This document shows positions 25,096 to 36,500 of a DNA stretch of 64,000 bases, piece after piece; the stretch's first letter is position 1; each line of letters begins with the position of its first letter. The position numbers were made by a program, and so were the translations under genes. The DNA is from Takifugu bimaculatus. Taxonomy: Eukaryota > Chordata > Actinopteri > Tetraodontiformes > Tetraodontidae. Under the pieces are notes generated by a model that was given only the letters and a program-made list of their open reading frames with translations, had not been told where the DNA came from and did not search any database. The stretch spans positions 2,989,734-3,053,733 of the forward strand of contig CP034995.1 of assembly GCA_004026145.2 (NCBI GenBank). The letters are read 5' to 3'.

Positions 25096-28000
25096 TTAGT
25101 GTGTATTGTAATAGCAGCGACTCTCCTTCCTCTGTTGGTTCTGACCCGAGTCAATAGGCAGAACAGCGTCCGCAGGCTGGTTATTGGGCACTCTGGATGC
25201 ATCTTCAGGCAGGTCCTGCTGCTCTCTCTTCTTCATTGCCTCGATCACCGCCCTCTCCTTGGCTTCTTTATTTTGGTTCCTGGCCTCAAACTGCAGTCTG
25301 GAAACACACAGGAGGGATTTTTTTAAAATAAAATGCACAAAATGAATAAAAATGATGATAAAATAAGCTTCAAGTCTTAGACCTGTTTGCGATGATTCGC
25401 TGGACGATGTCATCAGTAGTGAGACTGTTCCCGCTATCGATGGTCCTGAATATCCCCCTCAGCCTCGGCTCCTGGGGGGGGGGGGCATGGAGCACAGACG
25501 GGCTTCATCAAGACGAACTCAAAACTGAGCCAGAACTTTGTGAGGTTCGGGCTTTTCTCTCACGCATATTGTATTTCCTTATCAACTAATGAAAAGAATC
25601 GTGCTTTTATTTTGAAAGGTGCGCCAACGTGCGACTCACAGAATAAGGATCGACTCCGTCCTTGTCCGGGAACACTTCCGTCTTGCCATGACACACCAGG
25701 TCCACCTGCAGAGACGAGAGGGACGTTACATGCGTCTTCTGATCCGCTTGTCTCCACCATGTGTGTGTAATGAAAAGATTTTTAGATTTAAAAATAGAAA
25801 AAGGGGCCTCTCACCTTAAAATGATCCAGCAGGTCTTTGCCGACTGCGTACGGCGCACCGATCACCACCTCTGAGACGTACTGGGGAGAGAAAAAGACTG
25901 GTTCTCAACAACCATGACTGAGCGGACGAGGACGCGTTTGTTTTCTGCTGCATCCACAGGCGCCGGGACCTCGCTGCAGTTGCGCAACTGTTTGTTTTCA
26001 CGGGTCGATTTCATCCGGATAAAGTCTCCGGTTGTGTTTGAGCTCACCCGACAGGCCAAGACACTCAGCGTCCTCTCGTGGATGTTCATGATGGGATAGT
26101 TCTTTCCCTTGTACCGATTCACTTCCTGGAGGGAGGAAACAGATGGTTTCCAAGTGAAGTCAACAGTATGTGTGGCATAAATATGTGTTAAATATGTGTG
26201 TCAGACACACGATACCTGGTCAAAGTGCAGACCTACGATGACGTAGGGCCTCTCCGCCTGCTTATACACCATTTCCAGGAAGTCAACATGGCCGATGTCT
26301 GCGGGGCATTCGCGGTCAAGGCGAAAAACCGAAACCTAAAACCACATTGAACAACTGAGCTCCTTCCTCATATTTGGATACGGAAGAGGTCAAACGCTCC
26401 AGCCACATAGATGATGGTGTCCCCAGGCTGCGGCTCCGCCCCCGAAGCAAACTGGATGATCTTCTGGGATGTCTGGAGGAACTGAGACACCCCCGTCCAC
26501 GGACTGTGCGTCCCAGGACCCTTGAATGCGTAAAAGGACGCCATCGTGAAGTCAAATCCCACAGCGGAAGTAGGGCAACTATTCTATTCTAATTATAATA
26601 AAGTGCTTTACTTACTTTCCCAAAGTCGTCTGTGTGCTGCTGGTAATTCGAGTTGTCCTGCAGGAGAGGATGGGACACGTAAACGTGGTGTGATCCCTGC
26701 CCACATGACGCGTTGGCGTCCGGGGCGAATGAGACACAACTCACCAAGTTGCTGTGATGCGCCTTGGTCATGAGAAGCATCCGTCCCACCAGGTCCGTGG
26801 TAGAGACGCCCTGCGTGCGCTTGCATTCGCGGTAACGGCCTTCGCGCTTCACCTCTTCGTAAGTGTCTTTCCCGTCTACCGTCAGGGTGATGTCATCTGG
26901 ACACAGACAACAGCCCGCCATTACCCTCCATACAAGCTGGGACGTCGTGGGCAGAAGTGACACAGGACTCAGGGGGGATTAAACCAGCAGCCTCGTGGCA
27001 GCTCACCTCCATGCACACAGAAGTCACAGTTGTACTTGTCCAGGGTCTCCAGGGTGGTGACGTAAGGCGCTCCTTCCACTATCTCGTCCACCCACTTGAT
27101 GGCACGCACCATTTTGTAACGCTCTTCCTGAGTGAAGACCGGCGGTCCTTTATGTTTGGAAATCTCAGCTGTAAGAGGAGAACATTATTTCTTATTAACA
27201 GTAGCGATGCTACCGAAGCTCTTCTGATTAGACGCAAGCCAATTTGAAGGGTTGCTGATGTACTTGTGGAGACAAGTCTTGTTAAATGAGACAATTTCAA
27301 ATGGCCCCATTGTAAAAAATATCATATTGCAGACCATAAGGAGGCAGAGGCTCATAAATGTGACATGAATGAGGTAATAGATTAAGACCGTCTGTATGGA
27401 CTCCAACTATGAGGTGGTCTCCCATGGCTTTGGCCTGCCGCAGCTGGTTGGAGTGGCCGTAGTGCACCATGTCGTAACTGCAAGACAGCGACAAATAATG
27501 GTCCCAGCAATAAAAGCACATTCAGTCCAAGTTAATATTTATCCTACCCAGAACGGGGCAAGCCCAGCTATCCAGCCAACGTCATACGATGTTTACATTA
27601 CATCAAACTGATTTAAACTACTGAGTTTGAACCGAGACCATGTCAAAGGAGCAATCCGTGACTCCTCAGTGTCTAGCTGACGCTAATTGATGACATTTGC
27701 AGAGACAAGAAGGACATTTCATAGAGACAGGGCATCAATGATTGACTTTCTTTAGGGATTTGAGCTCAGAGGTTGGTTCATGCTCTTCTGGGTTTTTAGA
27801 ACCTTACAGCATGGAGTTCCTCCGACTCGGGGTCATGCATAAACACGTTCCACAGTGTGACTTCAGGGCCTCGATCCTCATGCAACAGATGCTGCAACAT
27901 CTTGAAGACCGCTGCAGAACACTACTCCCTAATGGGCATGTCTCGGCTGTCTCCATGAAGAACGAACGCATCATAAACATAAACCTGCTGCATTTAAATG

Positions 28001-28310
28001 CTTGGGTCACGGATCACTAAATAAGCAACTAAATTCAGCTAAACTGGAAAGTTTTGCGACTTAAGTACTAGTGTAAACAGCTAGGAGACTAGCATGCTAT
28101 CCTCTTAGCGGCTAATGACATTACTGCGTGCGTTTAGGATCCAAAAGGCTTTATTTAAGGGTTGCATGAAAGTGGTTAAGACACTCACCAGCCGTCGCAC
28201 CACAAACGGACGATCCGCTTCCTTTTCTCCGGGTTACACCCTGAAGTAGCCGGCTTTCCACTTCCACCGGCTTCATCACGCTGCTCGGAAAAATGGCCGT
28301 TTTTGATCAT
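25096..28310 (-). CDS. pcyt2: Ethanolamine-phosphate cytidylyltransferase (12 coding exons)
   Basis: Makes CDP-ethanolamine from CTP and phosphoethanolamine, the rate-limiting step of the Kennedy route to phosphatidylethanolamine. Exons on the minus strand: 28310-28189, 27477-27389, 27168-27007, 26896-26745, 26657-26616, 26520-26382, 26298-26216, 26125-26048, 25880-25815, 25705-25640, 25471-25383, 25297-25096; 1290 nt, 429 residues, frame intact. There are two cytidylyltransferase domains: the first carries HYGH and RTQGVSTTD, the second carries HIGH and NYPIMNIHERTLSVLA. The 42-nt exon at 26657 precedes FGK, which joins GPGTHSPWTGV, matching the human domain linker. The first exon gives about 30 residues before VRLWCDG, longer than human, and the C-terminal tail after EARNQNKEAKE is also longer, which explains 429 versus 389 residues. 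Confidence 0.97.
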
Positions 28311-28473
28311 TATTGGGGGGGGAGATCTAAACTCAGCGGTTCAAATAAGCGGCGCGTCGATTAACGGGCTTTAATCCAACCTGGATGAAAGGTTATTTAA
28401 AAGAGATGTGAGACGTCTTCGGTCTTTCGAGGGTTGCGGGATCAGCCAGTGACATCGGGCCACGCCCCCGACG

Positions 28474-28481
28474 TGACGTCA
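28474..28481. promoter_or_regulatory. Palindromic CRE in the pcyt2 promoter
   Basis: TGACGTCA lies 164 bases before the pcyt2 start codon, next to cacgccccc (a GC-box-like stretch). Its position is typical of a functional proximal CRE, but occupancy is unproven. Confidence 0.5.
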
Positions 28482-28516
28482 CATCTTGCGAGTTCCAGCT
28501 TGCGTAATCGGCGGCG

Positions 28517-28537
28517 GTCACGTGGTGTTCACGTGAC
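28517..28537. promoter_or_regulatory. Paired E-boxes forming an inverted repeat
   Basis: GTCACGTG, a five-base spacer and CACGTGAC form a perfect 8-base inverted repeat carrying two CACGTG E-boxes. It is about 207-227 bases upstream of the pcyt2 start. CACGTG flanked by GT/AC suits USF, MYC/MAX or TFEB-type bHLH factors. Confidence 0.5.
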
Positions 28538-30012
28538 CACTCCAAGGTCGGAATTCTGCGCTCACAGAATTCCGCCTGGCACCGATTTAAAAACGTTTCC
28601 AAACATCTGAGATTTATTTTTTAACATATGTTAAATATATCCTTACACAGAGACACTGCTTAAGTAAACGACGGGGGAGGGGGCAGCTATAATGTGAAAC
28701 TTTTATTTAGCAAAAATGTTATAAAAATCCAAACACTTGACCACACTGGAACTTTAGGAATGCTACCAATTAATAGAAAGGCTCATTTGGTCCATTGACC
28801 GTCCTGAATCTATATGGTACGTTGCAAAAACATTGACACTGGATATTCCTGAGACAGTTTTAGAAACGACTTCTCCCCACTCACTACCTTGCAGACACAG
28901 TAGGTGCTTTAGCAGAGTCTGCGTAAGGAAAACCGAGGTCACAATGTAAACACGATGCCCAAACTGCAGTAAACCAAACGGAGGAGCAGCGAACCTGAGA
29001 GAGGCCCCTGTACGACTTCTGGAAATAACTTACACACGTGGAATAAGCCGTCAAATACAAGACAGAAAAAACACTGAAACCGTACGCGGCAAAACCTACA
29101 TTTTCCGTGTCTGAAAAAGAACTAATGGTAAGCAACCTGTTGGGACTTTTTGGCTGAGAGAGCACCAAGCTGAAAGGGTGGCATCTGCCCCCAGCAGATA
29201 TGGACTCAGACATACTGGATGTGCACCCAGTTGAAAAACACATGTCCATAATAGTGGTCTCTGTAACCCACCCGTATGGCTCTATTATTATATCTATTAT
29301 TATATCTTACAACAGCTGGAGAAGCATGCCGTCTATTCCTTTCCTGGTTGAAATCTTTCCTTCCTGCACTCTGGAAATATAACAACACTGTTTTCACTTA
29401 TCCCCCGCCCCCAAATCTGTTTGACTATGCATCGGTTTGACGAGTCGCTTCCGTTCATCTCGGTTATTATGGATCAATAGATGAGGGTGGCACATTTAAG
29501 TTAACTGGACCCCAGCGTTTCTGTGCATCCTTTCAAGTCTGGAATGTTTAGTGGCATTTAAAATTACAGAAGCGACTCCTCGTCTCCCCGATCCACTGTG
29601 CCGTATGAACATCCACGGAAATCAAACAATTTAAAAGAGTTTAAATCACAACCCCAAACCCAGATTGATGCACCGACAGACGTGGAGGGAAACTCATCAC
29701 TCCTGTTGATCCCGTAACTGAGGCTGTCAACAACTGCATCAAGGAACTGGTCCTAACAGGCTACTGGAAGACAAGAAGTAACCACTGTATTGGAGTGTTT
29801 GTGATCAGTCTGTTGCAGGATGCGCTGAGCACATTAGCTTTCCCATGTTCTTGTTGCCAAATACTGAATTATAAACACGTCCGTGGTCCTGCAAACAGCT
29901 GATCATCGCGCACAACCTTTTTTTTTTTTACACATTTAGCTGCAGAGTAGCACCGTCAAAATGAAAGTCCAGTTATTCAGCTTCACGGGAGCGCAACGTG
30001 ACCACGAGCCGG

Positions 30013-32446
30013 CTACGATGCTTTTTTCTTCTTCCTGCCTTTGCCATAGCCTCGCCCAAACCAGCCGCCGTGCACGATCGGCGACTGCTGCCCGGAAACA
30101 GACGAGCAGTCCTGCTGATGGAGAGGCGCGATGACCTCACGGGTGCTGCTGTCCTCCTCCTCTGGCTGCAGGGGTGTGGCGAGACTGAAGATGGGGTCCT
30201 TTGCTCTGAGGAAACAGAGTAAGAAACTCCGATTTCACACCAACGACTGCAGCTTTAATCGTTCGGCCGTCCGAACGCATCGTTCAAGCAGCTCCGTCTG
30301 TCACCTGTCGTATGCAGGAATCTGAAGGTTCAGCTCCTCCATGAGAAGGCTCATGACGTCATCACACCTGCCGTGGATCTTCAGGACGGCCAGATCATCT
30401 TTTGGCGTCCACTAAAATAAAAGGGAAACGTATAAATGAGCACTTAGTGATGAGCAACTTATTCACCTTCAATATTAACAAACCTGTACCTGCAGGTTGA
30501 CGATGTACAGTTTGGGTCTTTTGCTTGCTGGTCTGTTCATGGACCACAGACAAGCGTACTTCCTTAGCACCTGTATCAGCAATGAGGAGTGAAGTCGAGG
30601 TATGAAATATAAATATGACACCAGTTTGCACAAATACTAAATGCTCAGTGTTGAAACTGGGAAGTGACCAGAATGAGACCTTTAGACTGGAGCCCAGGCA
30701 GAGGATAACATCTGCCATTCCAGCAGCCTCAGCAGCTCCCTTCCAGTTGAGAGGTTTTTCCAGGGTCCCACGCTCCCCAAAGTGCACTATGGTGTCCCTG
30801 AGTTCGCCGCCACAGATGCTGCACGTGCGCCCTGTCCCGTGACGGTGCAGTGACGTTCGCTCCGTCACGTCAAACAGCCGCACGTATTCTCTGATAGGAG
30901 CACAGGAGGTACACACCTGCCCCAACAGAGAGACTGACTGTCGCTTTATTGTCCCCTTTGTTGCATGCGTGACCATAGTTATCGTTAAAAACACATTTGT
31001 TTATACATGATTTACTGTCTCCAGCTGATATTTAGTGATGCTTCTTACCTCTATAAACATGTTTCCATGGAGCTCAGATAGAGCTTGTCTGGGTAGACCA
31101 CTACGTAAATGGAGGCCATCGCAGTTTTGTGAAACAACATGCTTCACCTGTGTAGATAAGTTAGTGTAAGTAACAGAAGCAGGTCCAAGGAGTCATCCAT
31201 CTCCCTTCAACATACCAGCTTTTCTTTGTGCAGCATTCTGATGCACATGTGCGTGAGCTGTGGGCTCGGCTTTACTCAGATCAGATGAACTGTTTGGGAA
31301 GAGAAAGGAGAGGATTTCAGCCGTGTTCAGGCTTCACCGGGGTGAAAGTTCAATGCAAGCCTCACCAGACTCTTCGTCCCTTTTGTAACTGCGTCCACAC
31401 GCCGTTAGGGCCCCTGTAGTCTGGGATGGAGGCGGCCTGAAGTAAAAAGCATCATCAGGCCAGCGCCAAAGAAAAAGTAAGGCAAGCGAGAAAGCAGAGC
31501 CGGATTTACCGTACTGATACCCGCTCCAGTGTAAACCACCAGATGACTGGCCTGTTTGACCGCCACGGCCAGTTCCCTCACTTTACTTTTCAATTCCTCA
31601 GCATCGTCAAACACCTGCAAAGATGAAAATAATTAATATTATACATGCATAGTGTGAGCAATATTTTTTAAAAAAAAACTGTACCGAAATGTTTCGGTAA
31701 ATATTTTACATATTTTGGTTTAACGCTGTGATTCTTCTGGACACCACTAGAGGGAGTCCGAGTACCAGACTGAGAGAAACTGATTCCATCAGTGCATCTA
31801 AAATTCATTGATATGTTCAGATCAGTGCAGTTAGGGACTAAAATGGTCCGATGTGCTAAGTGTCTAAGTAGACAACAGGAAAATGCCTCTAAAGTCATTG
31901 AGATTGCCTTTAAAATGACCAACAACTGTCTCCATTTCTACCGTGTAAGAAAGTCCTTTGTGCAAATATCCTACGTTAGAAAGCACAGAAACTGCACAAT
32001 GTTGCGACCTTCCCCCTAAAAACCAAGCGAATTCTCTCAGGACAGCTAAATCTTAACCAGCTCCATGAAAGAGCCGATGTCTCACCTCCTCCTGCTTCCT
32101 CTTGAGTTCATCTGTCCGAACTTGTCTTTTACAGAGTTCATCTACAGTTTCTCTGTGTAGCAACAGGACAGCCGCCTCCGCCTCCGTCCGTTCGGTCTCC
32201 GGTTTCTTCAGAGCCGATCTAACCTTCGTGATCAAGAGAGGAACATTAATAAAACCCACGGGGAAGAGCAGGCATCTGCCTCTCCAACCAGCTAGCCTGT
32301 TAGCTGCCAAACCTGGCTCCAAATGTGACACTTCCAGTCCTTACCAGTCGCACTATATTCCTGTCGCTTTCTCGTTGAAGTATTTTAGCTTTTTGTAGAG
32401 CTTTTCTTTCCGCCCGCAAAGAAACGCGGGACAAATCGTCCGCCAT
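30013..32446 (-). CDS. sirt7: NAD-dependent protein deacylase sirtuin-7 (10 coding exons, one frame break)
   Basis: Nucleolar/nuclear class IV sirtuin that removes acyl groups from histone and non-histone lysines using NAD and supports rDNA transcription. Exons on the minus strand: 32446-32345, 32223-32086, 31614-31510, 31436-31366, 31289-31216, 31147-31049, 30916-30680, 30570-30490, 30411-30305, 30205-30013; 1207 nt, 401 residues plus stop plus one surplus base (human 400). Seen: GAGIST and DYRGPNGVW for NAD binding, QNCDGLHLRSGLP, the catalytic His in ELHGNM, the zinc pairs CTSC and CSICGG, and CLGSSL. The basic lysine/arginine tail (KGRKKKK) is a likely nucleolar signal. The surplus base is near 31258 in the exon encoding SDLSKAEPT, after which LTHMCIRMLH reads in another frame. 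The ATG overlaps an AATGGCGGA motif that may bind YY1. Confidence 0.95.
31744..31767 (+). repeat. Short dispersed element with a CTCF-like core, copy 2
   Basis: ccactagagggagtccgag continues into taccag, and the block is nearly identical to the copy at 3783. It lies in the sirt7 intron between the exons at 32086 and 31614. Confidence 0.45.
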
Positions 32447-33525
32447 TCTGTATTAAATCAGCCGAAAACTGGCTATTTGTCCAAAAGACACCAGTGTTCA
32501 CAACAGCAGCATCAGCCGGAGCGGAAGTTGACAACTTGGACCAACCGCCGTTGGCGCCCCCTGCTGTCGGGAGCGCGTAAAGGCGGGTGGTGGGAACGCA
32601 ACTGACTGTATCCTGCCTGTTTGAGAGAAGTTAATTATTTTAAGGCAGAACACAAACCTGTATGAAGAATGACCGTTTTAATATGCAAGCCCTTTGTTGG
32701 AATCAGCAGTGAAATATTAATCTAAGGTGCTTTGGACTCTAATGGCGTGACAGGAAAAGACAACCAGATGGATGTCGAGTTTTAAACCTTCCTTTAAGGA
32801 TTACTCAGTAGATCATTTCTAAAATTCCGTTTCCATTTTGTGCTTTGTACCAATTGTTTAGAGAACAGTTAGATTTTCAACGATGGACTGAAGAATATTT
32901 TAAGGTATAACACTTGTGAACCCCTGATACGAACTTAATAGAAACCAAACACCACAATCAACACGTTTAGATTTAAAATACATTTTAATAAATGAAAAAC
33001 ACATTAGAAACCACATTAAAATAAATACCATAAAACTAGATAAAAATACATTAAGAACAATTATGTCTCTCTATCAAAACTGGAGAAAAATGTCAGGCAA
33101 CTGGAGCTATTCAAGTATTAACAGCAAGGCTAAAATCAGGACGTGAAAATGACAAACAAAACAGACAGCGAGCACAAAAACCATCCAAATAATGCCATAT
33201 TATAAAATATGTTCGTACATTCAGGCTGTTTTATGCCATTTACATCGTTCCACTGGTTACATCTGGAGAACTGTAATGGTTGGTGCTGAAGACCAGCAAA
33301 TTCAATATGGAGAAAATCCCATTAGAGCTAAAGACATCGGTGAAATGCTCAACGCTTTAATGAAATTATCACCGACTTCATGTCTGGATCTGTGTTATTC
33401 ATCATCTACGTGCGTTTCCTGCTCTGACATGTCACACCCCTGTCGAATAAGTAGATCAGAACCTTAAACATAAACATAAGAATGAGTGCGCCAGGAAAGA
33501 AGGTCCGGAGGAGGAGGTGGTGCTC
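32447..33525. other. sirt7 promoter and ccp110 3' UTR
   Basis: No coding exon. Left part: sirt7 upstream region with a CTCF-like site at 32554. Right part: ccp110 3' UTR, with a minus-strand ATTAAA at 32984-32989. It is AT-rich between about 32620 and 33480. Confidence 0.6.
32554..32567 (-). promoter_or_regulatory. CTCF-like site upstream of sirt7
   Basis: Minus strand reads ACAGCAGGGGGCGC, 13 of 14 positions of the CTCF core CCASYAGRKGGCRS. It lies about 110 bases upstream of the sirt7 start codon, between two gene bodies, a plausible insulator or promoter-proximal position. Confidence 0.5.
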
Positions 33526-36500
33526 TTACAACCTGACACAACTGGCTTTGAGCTGTCCTTGGGAGGCAGCCTTTGATTTAATGGCTGCCATCCTAACACA
33601 ATGAAGAGAAACAAAGTTAAATGCTAGAACCAAAAGCGGCGAGGTCACAGAAGAGGGGCGAAAACTCACAGACGCTCTCTCTTCTCCTCCAGGGATTTCT
33701 GGGTTGCAGCTGAGAGACAACTCCTTTTTCTGGGTCCGCCAGGTTCCACGCTCTAAACAGATCCAAACACACAATAGACCCGTCTAGTCGGAACCGCTGG
33801 GGACGCGCGCTCATGAATTCTTTCGCAATCGGACGATCAAGTCATGTTAATGCAAAGGCCGTGCCACCAACTGTCTAATAAGTGTGTATTTGTGAGGCCG
33901 ACAGCTGTCCAAGCAGAGAAAGGACTAAAAATGCAAAGAAATGTACGATGAGACGTCGGAGGACATCCACCGATACATCTGATTAACATTTGAAGCCTTG
34001 TAAAAGGGCCACGCTACTAAATATAACAGGGAATGAGAGGACAGAAATGATCATGAATGTAGAGTGGAACATTTAGAACAAATGTATGCATGCAGGATGT
34101 AGAGACTCAACTTCACGTGCACAACAGGCAAGCGTATGTATCCTATATGAGCAGCAGACATGGGCTTCTCCATACATTACCTTTCTTCTGAGCTCTCTGT
34201 TGTGGATCAACTCTCTGTCCTGGGAGATTATCTGCATCCTCGCTCCGGTTGACATGTCGAAGAAAATGTCACTGATCTCGGAACGTGCAGCATTCAGGTG
34301 AAGCAGAGCCTTCCGGGAGAGTTTATTAACACTTGTAATAACAGCATCTTTACCGCGTGTTAGTCAGAAGAGGACAGTCTGCTCGCGATACCTTGAGAGT
34401 GACTATTTCCTTCCGTAAAGAGTTTGGCTGCTGGAGCGTATTCAAGAGCTGCTGCATGTCCTACGCGTCCAAAATAGAAGTCAGAAAAACCAAGACGGTA
34501 AACACGTGCCGGTACGCACACGCAGTCTCACCCTGGTCGCGTCCACCAGCTTCTTCACCCTCTGGGTCTTGAGAAGCCGGCGCGTCAGGAAGCCCTTCGC
34601 CGCCGCCAACAGCAGGGGGCGGAAGCGCTGCGGCGGCGTGAAGCCAGGCTGAGGGAAAGCAGAGAACAAGCAACAGGGATGTGAGTAGCAAATAATGAGG
34701 ACAAAAGGGGAAGAGAAAGGAGAATGCTAATTCCATCAGTGACAACCAATTAATTTCCCGCACAGAATCTCAAGGTCTTTCGGCTGGCATCTCTTTAGCT
34801 CACGGACACGGGCTCAGCTCATTGGAACAGAGAATAATAAGCAGCCGCTGTCCTATTACACACTTGTTGATTCCAAAGCTGTTGCATTTAAGAGACTACG
34901 GCGCTGGCAAACGACTGCGGCTGAGCTGTGGCCTGTGAAGACATGAGAGAGACGTGGACTGAGACGTCAACAATGCTCTCACTCGCCTCGGACGACTGCT
35001 GACGCGGCTGCGAGGAGCCAGACGGGCCCTTCAGATCAGTGACATTCGTGTAGAAGCGCGATATCAGACCAGAGAAAGGGCAGGGAAGGTCAACGTGTCC
35101 CCAAGACGGGAACAAAAGGCGTGTCCTGCACGAGATGGTTACTCACTGCCAATGCCAAGGAGACAGGAGAGGAACCGCGCGAGGGAGTAGGGAACGAGCG
35201 CAGGCGACGTGCGTGCGTTTGAGAGCAGGCAAGGTTAAAAGAAATAGAATTGGAAAGGACAGCAAATGAGGGAGGAGGAAGAAATTAATTGAGGGTGGAG
35301 AGAAAGAGACAGAAGGGGGGAGATGGGGAACAGGGGAAAGGGGGTGAGGAGGAGAGGTGCGACAGGAGGGCTGATGGAGAAGAATTAATACAGTCGGAGA
35401 CGTTCGAGGAGGTACGAGACAAAAGCAAGAGGAATGAAAGGAGAGGGCAGGCGGAAGAAAAGGAGAAGGGGCCATTAGTGGTGGCACTCGGCAGGATGAT
35501 CGCGCACTTAACCACAGACGCTCATGAATTAAACAAATTATCCTTCCCTTTTCTGTGTCAATTCCCTCAGTCCTCCTCCTCTCCCAGCCAACTCATTCTC
35601 TCATTACACCAATGGCAGAAAGATGGCAGGAAGCAAAGTCTTTTTTTTTTTCTTCTTAAAACAGCTTATGTTTGTTATATTGTTGTTAAGGACACATAAA
35701 TTAAACAGAGGCTGTGATTAATGGGGAAGGACACTGGCCAAGAACAAATACAGACGCAAGCTGAGAAACAAGTGCTGGTTGCCAGAGAACAGCAGGCGTC
35801 CTTGAAGACTAGTATACACACATGCACGCTACACACACACACACACACACCCACACAGAAAGAGGGGACCCTGCCAGCCTGCCTCTTAGGGATATCATGA
35901 AACATTTATGGTAGAATCCCGCTTTTCCCTTTTTTCTAGGAGAGTCTGAAGGTCTCTTGTAATGAGGAGACGTCTGTAGTCTGTCTACAAAAGAGGTCTG
36001 GAAAAAGCACCCTGGAACAGGTGACGTGTGCACGAGTGTGTGTGTGTGTGTGTGTGTGTGTTTAAATGCATATATGGAACACAGCCAGTGTTTCAAGGGC
36101 TTGTTACTTTCATTATAAACTCACGGCTATTTATTTCCTGAATGATTCCTCAAATCCGAGGAAGATTTGGTTACTTGTGATAGACAGACGAGTAAATACC
36201 AGACTGGAGGCTCGAGTCAGACCCGAGCAGGCGAGTAAACAACTTGTTTACATGTATAGAATGTGGCTTTAGGGCTGTTCTCTCCCGCCCTTCCCACAAA
36301 CACCACTAAGCTTCCAAAATTTCCTTCTGAGACGAATGGTTCCTGTAAGAGGGTGATCTGACCTGCAGCCGCTCCTCCTGTTGCTCGCCGTGCTCCTCGA
36401 GCAGGGATTGGGCTCCGGCGCCGTGGACCGCTGCCGGCTGCTCCCTTCCATCTCTGCTGGCATCACCGTGTGGCCAATGAGCTGCGGCTGAAGGCAGAAA

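Larger units (their letters stand above)
28311..30012. other. pcyt2 promoter and sirt7 3' UTR
   Basis: No coding exon. Left part (28311-28600): pcyt2 5' UTR and promoter with a CRE, GC box and paired E-boxes. Right part (about 28702-30012): sirt7 3' UTR, with a minus-strand AATAAA at 28702-28707 in the expected place. Several short open frames in the UTR resemble nothing known. Confidence 0.65.

Noticed and set aside
30354..30361. CRE inside a sirt7 exon as a regulatory site
   Set aside because: It encodes part of the conserved DDVMSLL segment; coding constraint is enough to explain it, so it is counted only in the motif tally.
34888..35115. Possible missing ccp110 exon (protein-like stretch with SSQPRQQSSEASES)
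   Set aside because: No clear acceptor or donor pair and no alignable CP110 motif, so it was not added to the gene model.
35143..35699. Overlapping 114- and 136-residue open frames in a ccp110 intron
   Set aside because: They come from a purine-rich GGAGGA block read in both directions. The composition is biased and no domain is visible.
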